From NCBI GenBank assembly GCA_963755155.1, contig CAVWIV010000005.1:62001-126000 (forward strand): DNA of 64,000 nucleotides, given 5' to 3'. Every line of letters starts with the position of its first letter. Position 1 is the stretch's first letter. The notes beneath the pieces are model-generated. The model was not told the DNA's origin, searched no databases, and saw only the letters and a program-made list of their open reading frames with translations. Origin of the DNA: PALSA-612 sp963755155. GTDB lineage: Bacteria; Actinomycetota; Thermoleophilia; Gaiellales; Gaiellaceae. Of the stretch, positions 10,387-19,627 are shown piece after piece. Position numbers and translations under genes: made by a program.

Positions 10387-10392
10387 ATCCTA
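10387..10392 (-). promoter_or_regulatory. -10 box TAGGAT of the lipoprotein gene
   Basis: Lies 7 nt before the GTG at 10379. Its TAG is also the stop codon of uvrC, so the promoter is embedded in the end of the upstream gene. Confidence 0.45.
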
Positions 10393-12261
10393 GCCTGAGG
10401 TCACAGTCGGCCCGGCCTTGTGCAGCTGCGCGTAGACAGCGCGCGCGGTTTTCTCTGGCAGGCCTGGCACACCTTCGAGCTCCTCCTGCGAGGCGGCGAG
10501 GATGCGGTCGACCGAGCCGAAGTGCGTGAGCAGCGCCCGCCGCCTGGCCGGGCCGACGCCGCGCAGGTGGTCGAGCAAGCGAGTCGCGGGCCTCGGCCGA
10601 TCGACGCTGCCGGTGATAGCCGACGGCGAACCGGTGAGCCTCGTCCCGGAGCCGTTGGAGGAGCTGAAGCCCGGCCGACGAGCGTTCGAGGACTACCGCC
10701 CGCCTCTGCCCGGGAACGAAGACGAGCTCCTCCCGCTTGGCGAGGGAGACGACGGCGACCCGCGGCAGCTCGTACTGGTGCATCGCCTCGAGCGCGGCCG
10801 ACAGCTGACCCTTACCCGCCGTCGACGACGACGAGATTCGGGATGCCGCTGAACGACTCGTCCCAGTCCGGCGCGCTCGCCGGCACGCCCGCGCGCGCGA
10901 ACCGGCGGGAGAGCACCTCCGCCAGAGCCGCGTAGTCGTCCTGCCGGCTGGCCGGCCGCCTGATGGCGAACTTCCGGTACAGCGCCTTTCTCGGCTGCGC
11001 GTCCTGGAACACGACCATCGAGCCCACGGTCTGGGCGCCCTGCGTGGTCGAGATGTCGAAGCACTCGATGCGCACGGGCAGGCTCTCGAGGTTCAGCGCC
11101 TCGCGCAGCTCTTCGAGCGCAGCCACCCGACGCAGCTTCCGGCGCTCGGTGTCGGCAGCGGCACTCACGAGGCTGAGCTCCGCGTTCTTCGTCGCGAGCT
11201 CCGCGAGCCGCCGCTTGTCGCCCCGGAAGGCGGGCCGCACTTCGACGCGTGCACCGCGCCGCTCGCTCAGCAGCTCCTCCAGGGCCGTGGGCCGCCCGAC
11301 CTCCTTCGGGATGATGATCTGGGGCGGAATGCTCGGCGCGACGCCGTAGTACCCGAGGCAGAACTCCTCGACGATCGTCTCGAGGTCCTCCCCGGCGACG
11401 TTCTCGAGCTGGAAGCTGTAGCGGTCGACGAGCCGCCCGTCCCGCAGCGGGAAGACCTGCACCGCTGCGCGGTCGCCGTCCACCGCGAGCCCGATCACGT
11501 CGACCGTCTCGGTTCGGCCCTCCGACGCGGCCTGGCGCTCGGCGAGATGGCGCACCGAGAAGAGCCGGTTGCGATACCGCGCGGCATCCTCGAAGCGTTC
11601 CTCTGCGGCCGCAGCCTACATTTCGCCCTCGAGCTGGGCGGCGATTGACTCGCGTGTCGCCCGAGAGAAAGTCGATCACGCCGTCGATGATCTTCCGGTA
11701 GTCCTCGGGCGAGACCTTGCCCACGCAGGGGGCGAGACAGCGGTCGATGTGGAAGTCGAGGCAGGGGATCCCCGAGTGACGGCCGGGCCGCGGGCCTTCG
11801 CACGGGCGGAAGCGAAAGGCGCGGTTGAGCACGTCGAGCGTCTCGCGCACCTTCTTCGCGTTCGCGTACGGACCGAAGTACACGACCCCGCGGCGGTGCC
11901 GCTCTCGGGTGAACATCACCCGCGGGTACTCGTCCTCGAGCGTCACCGCGATGTAGGGGAACGACTTGTCGTCGCGCAGGCGGATGTTGAACGGCGGCCG
12001 GTGGCGCTTGATGAGGCTCTGCTCGAGGTGGAGCGCCTCCGCCTCGGTGCCGGTGACGATCGTCTCCACGTCCGCGATCCGCTCGACGAGCTGCGCCGAG
12101 CCGAGCCGCGTGGCGCCGGTGCGCTGGAAGTAGCTGCGGACGCGGGACCGCAGCGACTTCGCCTTGCCGACGTAGAGGACGTCGCGCTCCCTGCCGCGGA
12201 AGAGGTAGACGCCCGGGCCTCTGGGAACGGCGTCGAGGCGGGCCTTGAGTGCCTCGTTCAT
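10390..12261 (-). CDS. uvrC: UvrABC system protein C, interrupted by three frameshifts and a stop
   Basis: Nuclease subunit of nucleotide excision repair, cutting on both sides of a lesion. The N-terminal GIY-YIG domain is intact (GPGVYLFRG, DVLYVGKAKSLRSRVRSYF), followed by FFGPY-type VYFGPYANA and the DFHIDRCLAPCVG segment. The rest is spread over other frames: an RNase H-like domain with IECFDIS and VVVDGGKGQL, and a C-terminal double HhH (LLDHLRGVGPARRRALL). Breaks: near 11645, an in-frame TAG at 11616-11618, an extra G near 10814, and an extra base near 10576. Repaired length is about 620, normal for UvrC. Four lesions in one gene is more than its neighbours carry, so decay is possible, but sequencing error fits the surrounding pattern. 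Confidence 0.88.
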
Positions 12262-12302
12262 CCCGCTTCCCAGCCTAGCTTGCGGCTACCGTTACGCCCG
12301 TC

Positions 12303-13746
12303 ATGGGTCGCACTCTCATGGTCGCAATCGCGGCGCTCGCGTTCGCCGGCCCAGCCGCGGCCGGAGGGCCGAAGCTCGTCATGGGCGCGGCCGAGGATGC
12401 CGTCCGCCAGCCGAACCGTCGTCATGGCGAAGACCCAGCTCGACCTCCTGGCGCTCGCGGGGCTGAAGGCCGTGCGGATCACGTCGACGTGGGCTCCCGG
12501 CCTCCGCGCGCCCGAGCCCGGCGAGCGGAACGCGATCGACGTCGTCGCGGACGCCGCCGCCCTGACGGGCACCCGCGTCATCGTCTCCGTCTACCACCGC
12601 GACGCCGCCACGACGCCGCTCACCGACGGCGCACGCGACGAGTTCGCCGCCTACACGGCCGCCATCGCCCGCGACAACCCGACGATTCGCGACTTCGTCA
12701 TCGGCAACGAGCCGAACCTCAACCGCTTCTGGATGCCCCAGTTCGGGCCCGCCGGCGAGAACTGGGCGGCGTCTTCGTATCTCGCCCTGCTCGTCCGGTG
12801 CTACGACGAGCTGAAGAACGTCTCGCCGGCGATCCAGGTGATCGGAGTGGCGGTATCGCCCCGCGGGAACGATCGGCCTGACGGCATCCGGCCCACGCAC
12901 TCCCCCACCTCCTTCATCACGGATCTCGGCAGCTTCTACCGGCAGAGCGGTCGCACGCTGCCGATCATGGACAGCTTCGGAATCCACCCGTACCAGGACA
13001 ACTCGAGCACGCCTCCGAGCTTCGGCCACCCGCTCAACAGCACGATCGCGATCGCCGACTACGACAAGCTCGTGAAGCTCCTCGGACAGGCGTTCGACGG
13101 CACCGCGCAGCCGGGATCGACGCTGCCGATCTTCTACGGCGAGTTCGGCGTGGAGACGATCATCCCGACCGAGAAGTCGGCCCTGTACACGGGGGTCGAG
13201 CCGGCCTCTGTCCGACCGGTCGACAACGCGACGCAGGCCGCGTACTACCGCGAGGCCCTCGCCATGGCGTTCTGCCAGCCGAACGTGAAGACGTTTCTCT
13301 TCTTCCATGCCGTCGACGAGTCGAACCTCGATCGCTGGCAGTCGGGCACGTACTACGTGGACGGCACGCCGAAGCCAAGCATGGCCGCCGTGGCGCAGGC
13401 AACTCGCGACACGCGCGGTGGCGTCATCGCGCGCTGCGCAGCGCTCAAGCTGTCTCCGACAGCCAAGGCCTCCTACCCACGCGGCAAGGCGCTCGCGAAA
13501 GTCCCGCTGAAGGTGAAGCTCACGTGCGACATCGACTGCAACTACCGCGTGCGCCTCGAGCGGCACCCGCAGGGCTCGACGACCCTCTCGATCAGAGGAA
13601 AGGCGCTGGCAGGCATCTCGACGACGGTTTCCCTGCCGCCCCGCCGGATCGCTCCGGGCAAGTACCGCTTCACCGTCACGCTGACTGCGCCGGTCAACAC
13701 CGGGCCGCCGACGCAGCTAGCGAGCGCTCCTGTAACGCTGCGCTGA
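12303..13746 (+). CDS. Secreted clan GH-A-like glycoside hydrolase, one frameshift
   Basis: Begins ATG 12303 with a signal peptide (LMVAIAALAFAGPAAA). After ~35 residues the frame changes near 12412; one extra base joins it to MAKTQLDLLALAG. The body looks like a TIM-barrel hydrolase: ITSTWAPG early, GNEPNLNRFW with the NEP acid/base Glu near residue 140, and FYGEFGVET with a second Glu in the position of the nucleophile, both as in clan GH-A. The last ~100 residues form a separate beta domain (CAALKLSPTAKASYP onward) with two Cys, perhaps carbohydrate binding. Repaired length about 480. Substrate cannot be told. It is followed 14 bp later by chdC. Confidence 0.75.
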
Positions 13747-13747
13747 C

Positions 13748-13753
13748 TACGAT
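13748..13753 (+). promoter_or_regulatory. -10 box TACGAT of chdC
   Basis: TACGAT overlaps the end of the glycoside hydrolase gene and ends 7 nt before the chdC ATG, giving chdC its own leaderless start. Confidence 0.5.
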
Positions 13754-13760
13754 CTCGTCG

Positions 13761-14456
13761 ATGCAAGGCCAGTACGTCGCGTACTCGTTCCACAAGGTGT
13801 CGCCGGAGTGGCGGCGGCTGCCGGTGGAAGAGCGTGCGGCCGGCAAGGACGCGTTCGCGGAGGTCGTCGAGGAGTGGGCGTCGCGCCTCGACCACCTGCA
13901 CGTGTACTCGACCGTCGGCGTGCGCGCGGACTGCGACCTCTTCCTCTGGAAGATCACCGAGCGATATCTCGACCTCGAGGAGCTCGGAGTCGAGCTCAAC
14001 GCCACGCCCCTCGCGGGCTGGCTCGATACGCCGTACTCCTACGTCGCGACGACGAAGGCGTCCCAGTACACGAGCGCACGCCGCGCCCGGAAGATCGTGC
14101 CGCGCGGCTCGCCGTACCTTGTCGTCTACCCCTTCGTGAAGGTCCGTCCGTGGTATGCGCTGCCGGAAGAGGACCGCCAGCGCGCCATGGACGAGCACAT
14201 GGCGATCGGCGCGACGTTCCCGACGATCCACAACCACACGACGTACTCCTTCGGCATCGACGACCAGGAGTTCATGACCGCCTTCGAGTGCGACGAGCCG
14301 GCGGATTTCATGCACCTCATGCTGACGTTGCGGGAGTCCGAGGCGAGCCGCTACACGGAGCGCGACACGCCGATCTTCGTCGGCCACAAGGTCGGCATCC
14401 GCGAAGCGCTCGACCTGCTCGACGGCGCCGCTGTCTCGACACCCTCCTACGAGTAG
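13761..14456 (+). CDS. chdC: Coproheme decarboxylase / chlorite dismutase-like heme protein (HemQ)
   Basis: In Gram-positive bacteria HemQ/ChdC decarboxylates coproheme to heme b, the last step of the coproporphyrin route. The 231-residue protein has the dimeric alpha+beta barrel pattern: an N-terminal half with WASRLDHLHVYSTVGVRADCDLFLW and a C-terminal half with VKVRPWYALPEEDRQRAMDEH, then NHTTYSFGIDDQEFMTAFE and the RYTERDTPIFVG tail, all typical of ChdC. A His in the NHTTYS region is a plausible axial heme ligand (inference). No other heme genes are adjacent. Start ATG 13761 is supported by a -10 box. Ends overlapping the convergent membrane protein by 10 bp. Confidence 0.9.
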   Translation: MQGQYVAYSFHKVSPEWRRLPVEERAAGKDAFAEVVEEWASRLDHLHVYSTVGVRADCDLFLWKITERYLDLEELGVELNATPLAGWLDTPYSYVATTKASQYTSARRARKIVPRGSPYLVVYPFVKVRPWYALPEEDRQRAMDEHMAIGATFPTIHNHTTYSFGIDDQEFMTAFECDEPADFMHLMLTLRESEASRYTERDTPIFVGHKVGIREALDLLDGAAVSTPSYE

Positions 14457-14821
14457 GTGTGTTCCTGGCGCCAGGTGCGCCACATCGCGTAGCCGCAGAG
14501 CAGCAGCACGATGACGAACGCCGCCGCATCGAGCCCCGAAGCGCCGCGGAACATGATGACCGCGATGTCGACGACGATCACCACCGCCGCGCCGTAGAAC
14601 GCGGTCTGCGCCCGTCCCGACCACTCCCCGATCTCACCGCGCCGTTCCCGCCAGACGAGGTACACGAAGAAGGCGATCGCGAGCAGAAACGCCACGCGCG
14701 CGATGATCGAGAACACGAGGAGCGTCTGGTACAGCTGAAGCACGACGATCACGCCGGCGATCAGCGCGATGATGATGAACCCACGAAGCGTCGGGTTCAT
14801 GTCGGCGATCAGTCGCCTCAC
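14447..14821 (-). CDS. Small integral membrane protein, unknown function
   Basis: 124 residues with four predicted membrane segments: about residues 12-32, 36-60, 72-92 and 98-115. A short basic/acidic cytoplasmic loop (WRERRGEIGEWSGRAQ) lies between segments 2 and 3. The GTG at 14821 has TAACCT 6 nt upstream. It is divergent from bcp (32 bp between starts) and convergent with chdC. No family recognised. Confidence 0.75.
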   Translation of the reverse strand: MRRLIADMNPTLRGFIIIALIAGVIVVLQLYQTLLVFSIIARVAFLLAIAFFVYLVWRERRGEIGEWSGRAQTAFYGAAVVIVVDIAVIMFRGASGLDAAAFVIVLLLCGYAMWRTWRQEHTYS

Positions 14822-14827
14822 GTGGTC

Positions 14828-14833
14828 AGGTTA
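14828..14833 (-). promoter_or_regulatory. -10 box TAACCT of the small membrane protein
   Basis: Minus-strand box 6 nt before GTG 14821. Confidence 0.45.
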
Positions 14834-14841
14834 GCCACGCG

Positions 14842-14847
14842 TATGAT
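14842..14847 (+). promoter_or_regulatory. -10 box TATGAT of bcp
   Basis: Strong TATGAT ends 6 nt before GTG 14854. No ribosome binding site precedes the start. Confidence 0.6.
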
Positions 14848-14853
14848 CGCGTC

Positions 14854-15309
14854 GTGGTCGAGGAAGGCAAGCCGGCTCCGGACTTCGAGCTCGACAGCGA
14901 CGCCGGCGAGCGCGTCCGCCTGTCGTCGCTACGCGGCAGCCCTGTCGTTCTCTACTTCTATCCCAAGGACGACACGCCCGGCTGCACGCTTCAGGCCTGC
15001 GACATTCGCGACGCCTGGGGCAAGTTCGAGTCGACGGGTGCAACCGTGCTCGGCGTCAGCCCCGACTCGGTCTCGTCCCACGAGAAGTTCCGCGAGAAGT
15101 ACGAGCTCCCGTTCACGCTGCTCGCCGACCCCGAGCACGACGTGGCGGAGCAGTACGGCGTCTGGCAGGAGAAGGAGTACCAGGGCAAGACGTACATGGG
15201 CATCGACCGCTCGACGTTCGTCATCGACGCGGACGGCAACGTCGCGAAGGTGATGCGCGGCGTGAAGGCGGACGAGCACGCCGATGACGTGCTCGCCGCC
15301 CTCAGCTGA
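14854..15309 (+). CDS. bcp: Thiol peroxidase, bacterioferritin comigratory protein type
   Basis: Peroxiredoxin that reduces hydrogen peroxide and organic hydroperoxides with thioredoxin. 151 residues, typical of Bcp/PrxQ. KPAPDFEL opens the thioredoxin fold; YPKDDTPGCTLQAC contains the peroxidatic Cys and a resolving Cys five residues later, the atypical 2-Cys arrangement of E. coli Bcp. GVSPDS and the FVIDADGNV strand follow as expected. Starts at GTG with leaderless spacing. Ends 3 bp from the convergent Calx-beta gene stop. Confidence 0.95.
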   Translation: MVEEGKPAPDFELDSDAGERVRLSSLRGSPVVLYFYPKDDTPGCTLQACDIRDAWGKFESTGATVLGVSPDSVSSHEKFREKYELPFTLLADPEHDVAEQYGVWQEKEYQGKTYMGIDRSTFVIDADGNVAKVMRGVKADEHADDVLAALS

Positions 15310-15312
15310 GAC

Positions 15313-16396
15313 CTAGGGGATCCGACCGGCGTTCGCGAAGTAGCTCTCTCCTGCCTTGAGCAGGATGAACTTCCCCGTGACGAGGTCGTACACCCGGACG
15401 ATCCCCGCGACGACGCGCGTGTTGGTGCCGTCGCAGAAGTCCGTCGTGATCCAGTTCGTTCCGCGCACGGTTCCCGAGGCGTAGCGCCCTCGCGTCCGGA
15501 AGCGGCCCTTGCCCTTGCCCCAGAGCCGGCGGACAGGCGTCTTCTTCGCCTGTGCGCTCAGCCCTGCCAGGCCGGCCGTGGTGCGAGTGGCCGCGCCGCA
15601 CTTCGCCTTGAAGTTGCCGCCCACGAGCCGGAGGACGACGATCGGCTTGTCGGTGTCCGCGCCGATCTCGGCGACGTCGAAGCGTCCGCCGTAGAACGCC
15701 GTGTTGCCGGCGATCGATCTGCACGATCACTTTGCTGCCCCGAGGGTTGACGTAGAGGACGTCCTCGATGTCGATCTGCTGTCCGGCCTCGAGCGGCTGG
15801 CAGCCGCCGCCGTCCTTGACCGCGACGCACTGTCCGCCGCCGCCGGTGGGAATGACGTTCACCTCGCCCGGCTCAGGCGGTGGCGGGCTGTCGTCGTTGA
15901 GAATCGTCACGGTGATGACCGGGCGGGCGATCGTCGCGTTCACCGCTCCGGAGAGCTCGATCGTGAACGTCTCGTCGGGCTCCGGGCTCGAGCCGCCGTC
16001 GATAAGCACGTCGATGTTCTCGGACGTGTCGCCCGGCGCGTACGTAAGCGTGCCGTTCGCGGCCGAGTAGTCGCCGCTCTGATCGTCTGGCCCCTTCGGC
16101 GCCGTCGCTGTCCCGTCGACGGTCTTCCAGTTGACGGTCACGACATCGGCGCTGGCCTCCGAGAGCAGAACGGGAACGGTGACGAAGTGGTCGGACTTCT
16201 CGGGACCGCCCTCGGGAGTGGTGGCGTCGAGCGCGGAGATCGTGGCCGCCGAAGCAGCGGCAAACACCTGGCCGAGAAACACCGCACCGAACGCTGTGAG
16301 CGTGACCGCGACCGCGACCGCCAAGTGCCGGCCACGCGCCCGCGACGGCCTGCGGCGCGATGCGTCAGAACTCCATGATTGCTGCATTCTCCCCAT
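15313..16396 (-). CDS. Exported Calx-beta domain protein, one frameshift
   Basis: Begins at ATG 16396 with an AGGAGG-type SD just upstream, one of the few clear SD sites here. An Arg-rich start and hydrophobic stretch (residues ~25-50, ending AASA) form a signal peptide or anchor. Residues ~55-150 match a Calx-beta domain, with SGDYSAANGTLTYAPGD and DETFTIELSGA typical of its Ca-binding beta-sandwich. A Pro-rich linker leads to a C-terminal domain (~155 residues) with four Cys. The frame shifts near 15714 in a GATCGATC stretch; removing one base continues IIAGNTAFYGGRF to the stop. Repaired length about 360. Probably a surface or matrix protein. Confidence 0.75.
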
Positions 16397-16568
16397 GCCC
16401 CCTCCTGGCAGGTGTGTACCTGTCACTGGAACCCTAGCTAGCCGCCTCCCGGCATACAAGGAGCAGGGCATGTCGACGAGCGCCGCAGGCTATGTCGCGT
16501 GTCGATTACTAGACACGCGAGCGGCCCGAAATCTTGCGTGGCCCCGAAAGCGCGTCAGGAGACGGTCA

Positions 16569-16652
16569 TGCGGATGAGAGGACTTGAACCTCCACGGGGT
16601 CGCCCCCACACGGACCTGAACCGTGCGCGTCTACCAATTCCGCCACATCCGC
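16569..16652 (-). tRNA. tRNA-Leu (anticodon CAG)
   Basis: Folds as a class II tRNA on the minus strand: acceptor GCGGATG pairs with CATCCGC, the anticodon loop TTCAGGT is closed by ACGG/CCGT and gives CAG, a long variable arm GTGGGGGCGACCCCGT follows, and the T-arm loop is GTTCAAGTC. 84 nt, discriminator A, no encoded CCA. A 61-bp stretch of it is repeated 223 bp to the right. Confidence 0.95.
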
Positions 16653-16653
16653 G
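16593..16653 (-). repeat. Source copy of the 61-bp tRNA-Leu repeat
   Basis: From the variable arm to the tRNA 5' end plus one flanking base. Identical to 16816-16876, same orientation. Confidence 0.9.
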
Positions 16654-16815
16654 CGGACACGGATTCTAGCCCGCGGCCTCTGGCCGCCCGTACAGACACC
16701 ACCATCCGCCGGCGGAGCCGGCCTTAGCCCGAGCGCAGCAACCGCCGCTTCGACAAGACGCACACGCGAAGGAGGGGGCACATGGGGGAACCATGGGTTC
16801 ACCCGTGACGCGCTA

Positions 16816-16876
16816 CACGGGGTCGCCCCCACACGGACCTGAACCGTGCGCGTCTACCAATTCCGCCACATCCGCG
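16816..16876 (-). pseudogene. Truncated tRNA-Leu copy (5' part and variable arm)
   Basis: 61 bp identical to the intact tRNA-Leu: acceptor 5' strand, D-arm, anticodon arm and variable arm, but no T-arm and no 3' acceptor strand, so it cannot fold into a working tRNA. It lies in the leader region of the subtilase gene. Elements that integrate in tRNAs usually duplicate the 3' end, whereas here the 5' part is duplicated. Local duplication or an assembly artefact are both possible. Confidence 0.8.
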
Positions 16877-16903
16877 GGCGAGGGTCATTGTACGGCGCGT
16901 ACC

Positions 16904-19357
16904 ATGGCGTGGACAGTGAGAGCCCTGCTCCTGTCGATTGTTGCCGCCACTGCGCTCGTGGCCGCCGCTGCCGCTCCCGCCACGACCACGGACCGGACGC
17001 AGGTCGTTGTGACGCTCGAGGCGCCGTCGCTTGCGCGCGCTGTCAAGACGAGCCGCGTGCTGACGACGGCGATCAAGGCGCGGCGGCTCGACCTCGCCTC
17101 GGCGACAAGCCGGGGCTACCTCGCCGACGTGCGCACGGCGCAGCAGGCGGTGGAACGGCGCCTTCGCGCTCGCATCCCGTCAGCGATGGTCAGGTGGCGC
17201 TACGCCGTCGTGTTGAACGGCCTTGCCGTCGCACTCGCGCGCCGTGATGTCCCGAAGCTCAGCAGCATCGAGGGCATCGAGGAGGTGCACGTAGGAGGGC
17301 GGTACGGCGTCACGCTCGACCGAGGCCCGGCGCTCATAGGCGCCGACGAGCTCTGGGGCGGCCCGACGCTCCCCATGGCGGGCAACGGCGTGAAGATCGG
17401 AATCATCGACGACGGCGTCGACCAGTCGCATCCGTTCTTCAGCGGGTCGGGCTACAGCTACCCGGCTGGCTTTCCGAGGGGCCAGCGAAGCTTCACGACG
17501 CCGAAGGTGATCGCCGCTCGCGCGTTCGCTCCCGCCACGACGACCTGGCCACACGCCCGCAAGCCGTTCGATCCCGTCCAATCGCAGCACGGCACGCACG
17601 TCGCCGGCATCGCCGCGGGCAACGTCCTGGCGGCGCCCGTGGACGGCCGGGGCACGCTCTCCGGCAACGCGCCGCGTGCCTACATCGGGAACTACAAGGC
17701 ACTCAGCACGCCGAGCGACTTCGGGCTGATCGACAACGCCGGCGAGGTGATCGCCGCCATCGAAGCGGCAGTGCGGGACGGCATGGACGTCATCAACATG
17801 TCGTTCGGCGAGTACGAGACCGACCCGGCGAGAAACGTCGTCGATGCCGCGGTCGACGGCGCAGCGGAAGCGGGCGTCGTGCCGGTGGCGGCCGCCGGAA
17901 ACTCGTACGACGACTGGGGACGCGGCTCGATCGGCTCCCCCGCCACGGCCTCCAAGGCGATCGCGGTGGCCGCGACGACGAAGTCCGGCTCGATCGCGTC
18001 GTTCTCGTCCTCCGGCCCGTCCGCCGTGTCGTTGCGCATGAAGCCGGCCGTCTCGGCGCCCGGAGCCTCGATCCTCTCCTCCGTACCGGAGCGTGAGGGG
18101 ACGTGGGCGTCGTTCAGCGGCACGAGCATGGCCTCGCCACACGTCGCGGGCGGCGCCGCGCTGCTTCTCCAGCGCCACCCGGGTTGGACGGTCGACCAGA
18201 TCACGTCCGCGCTCGTGCAGACCGGCGCTCCCGCGGGAGACCCCGAGGACGACTTCGAGGCAGCGGCGACGCGCGAGGGGGGCGGCATCGTCGACCTCCC
18301 GGAGGCCAACGACCCGCGCCTCTTCGCATCGCCCTCGACGCTGTCGCTCGGCCTGGTCCGAGTGGGCTCGAGCCGGCGGGCGACAGTCGACCTGACCGAC
18401 GCCGGCGGCGGCGCCGGCTCGTGGAGCGTCTCGGTCCGCGTGCCCGCGGCGGCCACCGGTGTGAAGCTCACCGTCCCGTCGAGCGTGACCGTTCCGGGAA
18501 GCCTTGCGGTGCTCGCCGAGGCGCAGCAGACGGCAGCTGAGGCCGACGTGACCGGCTTCATCGTGCTGCAGCGAGGTGGCGTCATGCGGAGGATCCCGTT
18601 CTGGCTCAGGAGCACGCGCGTGAGGCTCGGGTCACCCGCCCGCGTGCTGACGAAGCAGGGCCGCTATGAAGGGAACACGCGAACCGGCCGCGCTCGCGTC
18701 TCGTCGTACCGCTATCCCGACGATCCGGGCGGCTTCGGAGTCTCGAACTCGCTGCCGGGGCCGGAGCAGGTGTTCCGCATCCGTGTCCAGGGCCCGGTCG
18801 CCAACGTCGGCGTGCGCATCACTCGGCTGCCGCGCGGGGTCAGCGTCACGCCCAGGCTCGTCTACGCCGGCGACGAGAACCGGCTGGCCGGCATTCCCGC
18901 GCTGCCGGTGGACATCAATCCCTATCGCGGCAACCTCTACGGAGACCTCCGGCCGGTCGTGGCTGCGAACAGGCCGTCGGCCGGCGCGTACGACGTCGTC
19001 TTCGAGACGAGGTCGCGCGCCGTCTCGGGCCCGTTCTCGTTCCGGGTGTGGATCGACGACAAGACGCCGCCGCGCGTAAAGCTGCTCACGCCAGTTGCGA
19101 CCTCGTCGCTCACGCTCTCCGTGGCCGACAGCGGGGCCGGCGTCGATCCGCGATCGATCACCGTGCTCCTCGACGGCCGGCGCGAGGTATTCGTGCTCAA
19201 GTCAGGTCGGCTCACCGTGCCGCTCGCAAGCGTCGGACGGGGCACGCACCGGCTCGCCATCACCGTTGCGGACTTCCAGGAGACGAAGAACTCGGAGAGC
19301 GTCGTCGGGATCCTGCCGAACACGACGGTGTTCCGGAAGACGTTCCGCGTTCGCTAG
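16904..19357 (+). CDS. Secreted subtilisin-family serine protease (S8)
   Basis: Extracellular endopeptidase of 817 residues. ATG 16904 gives a signal peptide (ALLLSIVAATALVAAAAAPA); reading further upstream would translate the tRNA fragment, so that longer start is rejected. Residues ~30-140 resemble an inhibitor I9-like propeptide. The catalytic triad is complete: Asp in IGIIDDGVD (~170), His in QHGTHVAGIAAG (~230), Ser in SGTSMASPHVAGG (~410), with oxyanion Asn in AAAGNSY. A long C-terminal region (~450-817) carries beta-sandwich repeats including a fibronectin/Ig-like segment starting DKTPPRVKLL. Likely a nutrient-scavenging protease. Frame intact. Confidence 0.93.
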   Translation: MAWTVRALLLSIVAATALVAAAAAPATTTDRTQVVVTLEAPSLARAVKTSRVLTTAIKARRLDLASATSRGYLADVRTAQQAVERRLRARIPSAMVRWRYAVVLNGLAVALARRDVPKLSSIEGIEEVHVGGRYGVTLDRGPALIGADELWGGPTLPMAGNGVKIGIIDDGVDQSHPFFSGSGYSYPAGFPRGQRSFTTPKVIAARAFAPATTTWPHARKPFDPVQSQHGTHVAGIAAGNVLAAPVDGRGTLSGNAPRAYIGNYKALSTPSDFGLIDNAGEVIAAIEAAVRDGMDVINMSFGEYETDPARNVVDAAVDGAAEAGVVPVAAAGNSYDDWGRGSIGSPATASKAIAVAATTKSGSIASFSSSGPSAVSLRMKPAVSAPGASILSSVPEREGTWASFSGTSMASPHVAGGAALLLQRHPGWTVDQITSALVQTGAPAGDPEDDFEAAATREGGGIVDLPEANDPRLFASPSTLSLGLVRVGSSRRATVDLTDAGGGAGSWSVSVRVPAAATGVKLTVPSSVTVPGSLAVLAEAQQTAAEADVTGFIVLQRGGVMRRIPFWLRSTRVRLGSPARVLTKQGRYEGNTRTGRARVSSYRYPDDPGGFGVSNSLPGPEQVFRIRVQGPVANVGVRITRLPRGVSVTPRLVYAGDENRLAGIPALPVDINPYRGNLYGDLRPVVAANRPSAGAYDVVFETRSRAVSGPFSFRVWIDDKTPPRVKLLTPVATSSLTLSVADSGAGVDPRSITVLLDGRREVFVLKSGRLTVPLASVGRGTHRLAITVADFQETKNSESVVGILPNTTVFRKTFRVR

Positions 19358-19584
19358 CGGTGGGGCTCGCGATCCTCGATCGTGGGCAGGTTGTCGAGGT
19401 CGCGCTGCACGCTCTCCTCGAAGTCGTCGCGGTCGGTGCGAACGACCGTGAGCTGTGACTTCCGGCGCGCCCGCTCGCGTCGAGCCCGACCGTCGGCGCC
19501 CACGGCAGCAGAGATACGAGGCCACTCGGCGATGACGAGAGTGGCCACAGCGCAGGCGAGCAGCGCAGCAAAAACCAGGCTCAC
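19354..19584 (-). CDS. Small single-pass membrane protein, unknown function
   Basis: 76 residues: one N-terminal membrane helix (residues ~3-22), then a very basic patch (RARRERARRKSQ) and an acidic tail ending near LPTIEDREPHR, so most of it is cytoplasmic. GTG 19584 has TACGAT 6 nt upstream. Its stop overlaps the subtilase stop by 4 bp, tail to tail. No family recognised. Confidence 0.65.
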   Translation of the reverse strand: MSLVFAALLACAVATLVIAEWPRISAAVGADGRARRERARRKSQLTVVRTDRDDFEESVQRDLDNLPTIEDREPHR

Positions 19585-19590
19585 GGCCCC

Positions 19591-19596
19591 ATCGTA
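19591..19596 (-). promoter_or_regulatory. -10 box TACGAT of the single-pass membrane protein
   Basis: Exactly 6 nt before GTG 19584, which is what makes this short reading frame credible as a gene. Confidence 0.5.
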
Positions 19597-19627
19597 GCGC
19601 GCCCGCGCCGACCTGCGAGGAAGCGCT

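Noticed and set aside
16566..16832. 88-residue minus-strand frame ending in the tRNA-Leu
   Set aside because: Its C-terminal part is simply translated tRNA (VAELVDAHGSGP), a common false gene.
16793..16903. Longer N-terminus for the subtilase
   Set aside because: It would translate the truncated tRNA copy and bury the signal peptide 37 residues in. ATG 16904 gives a normal signal peptide.
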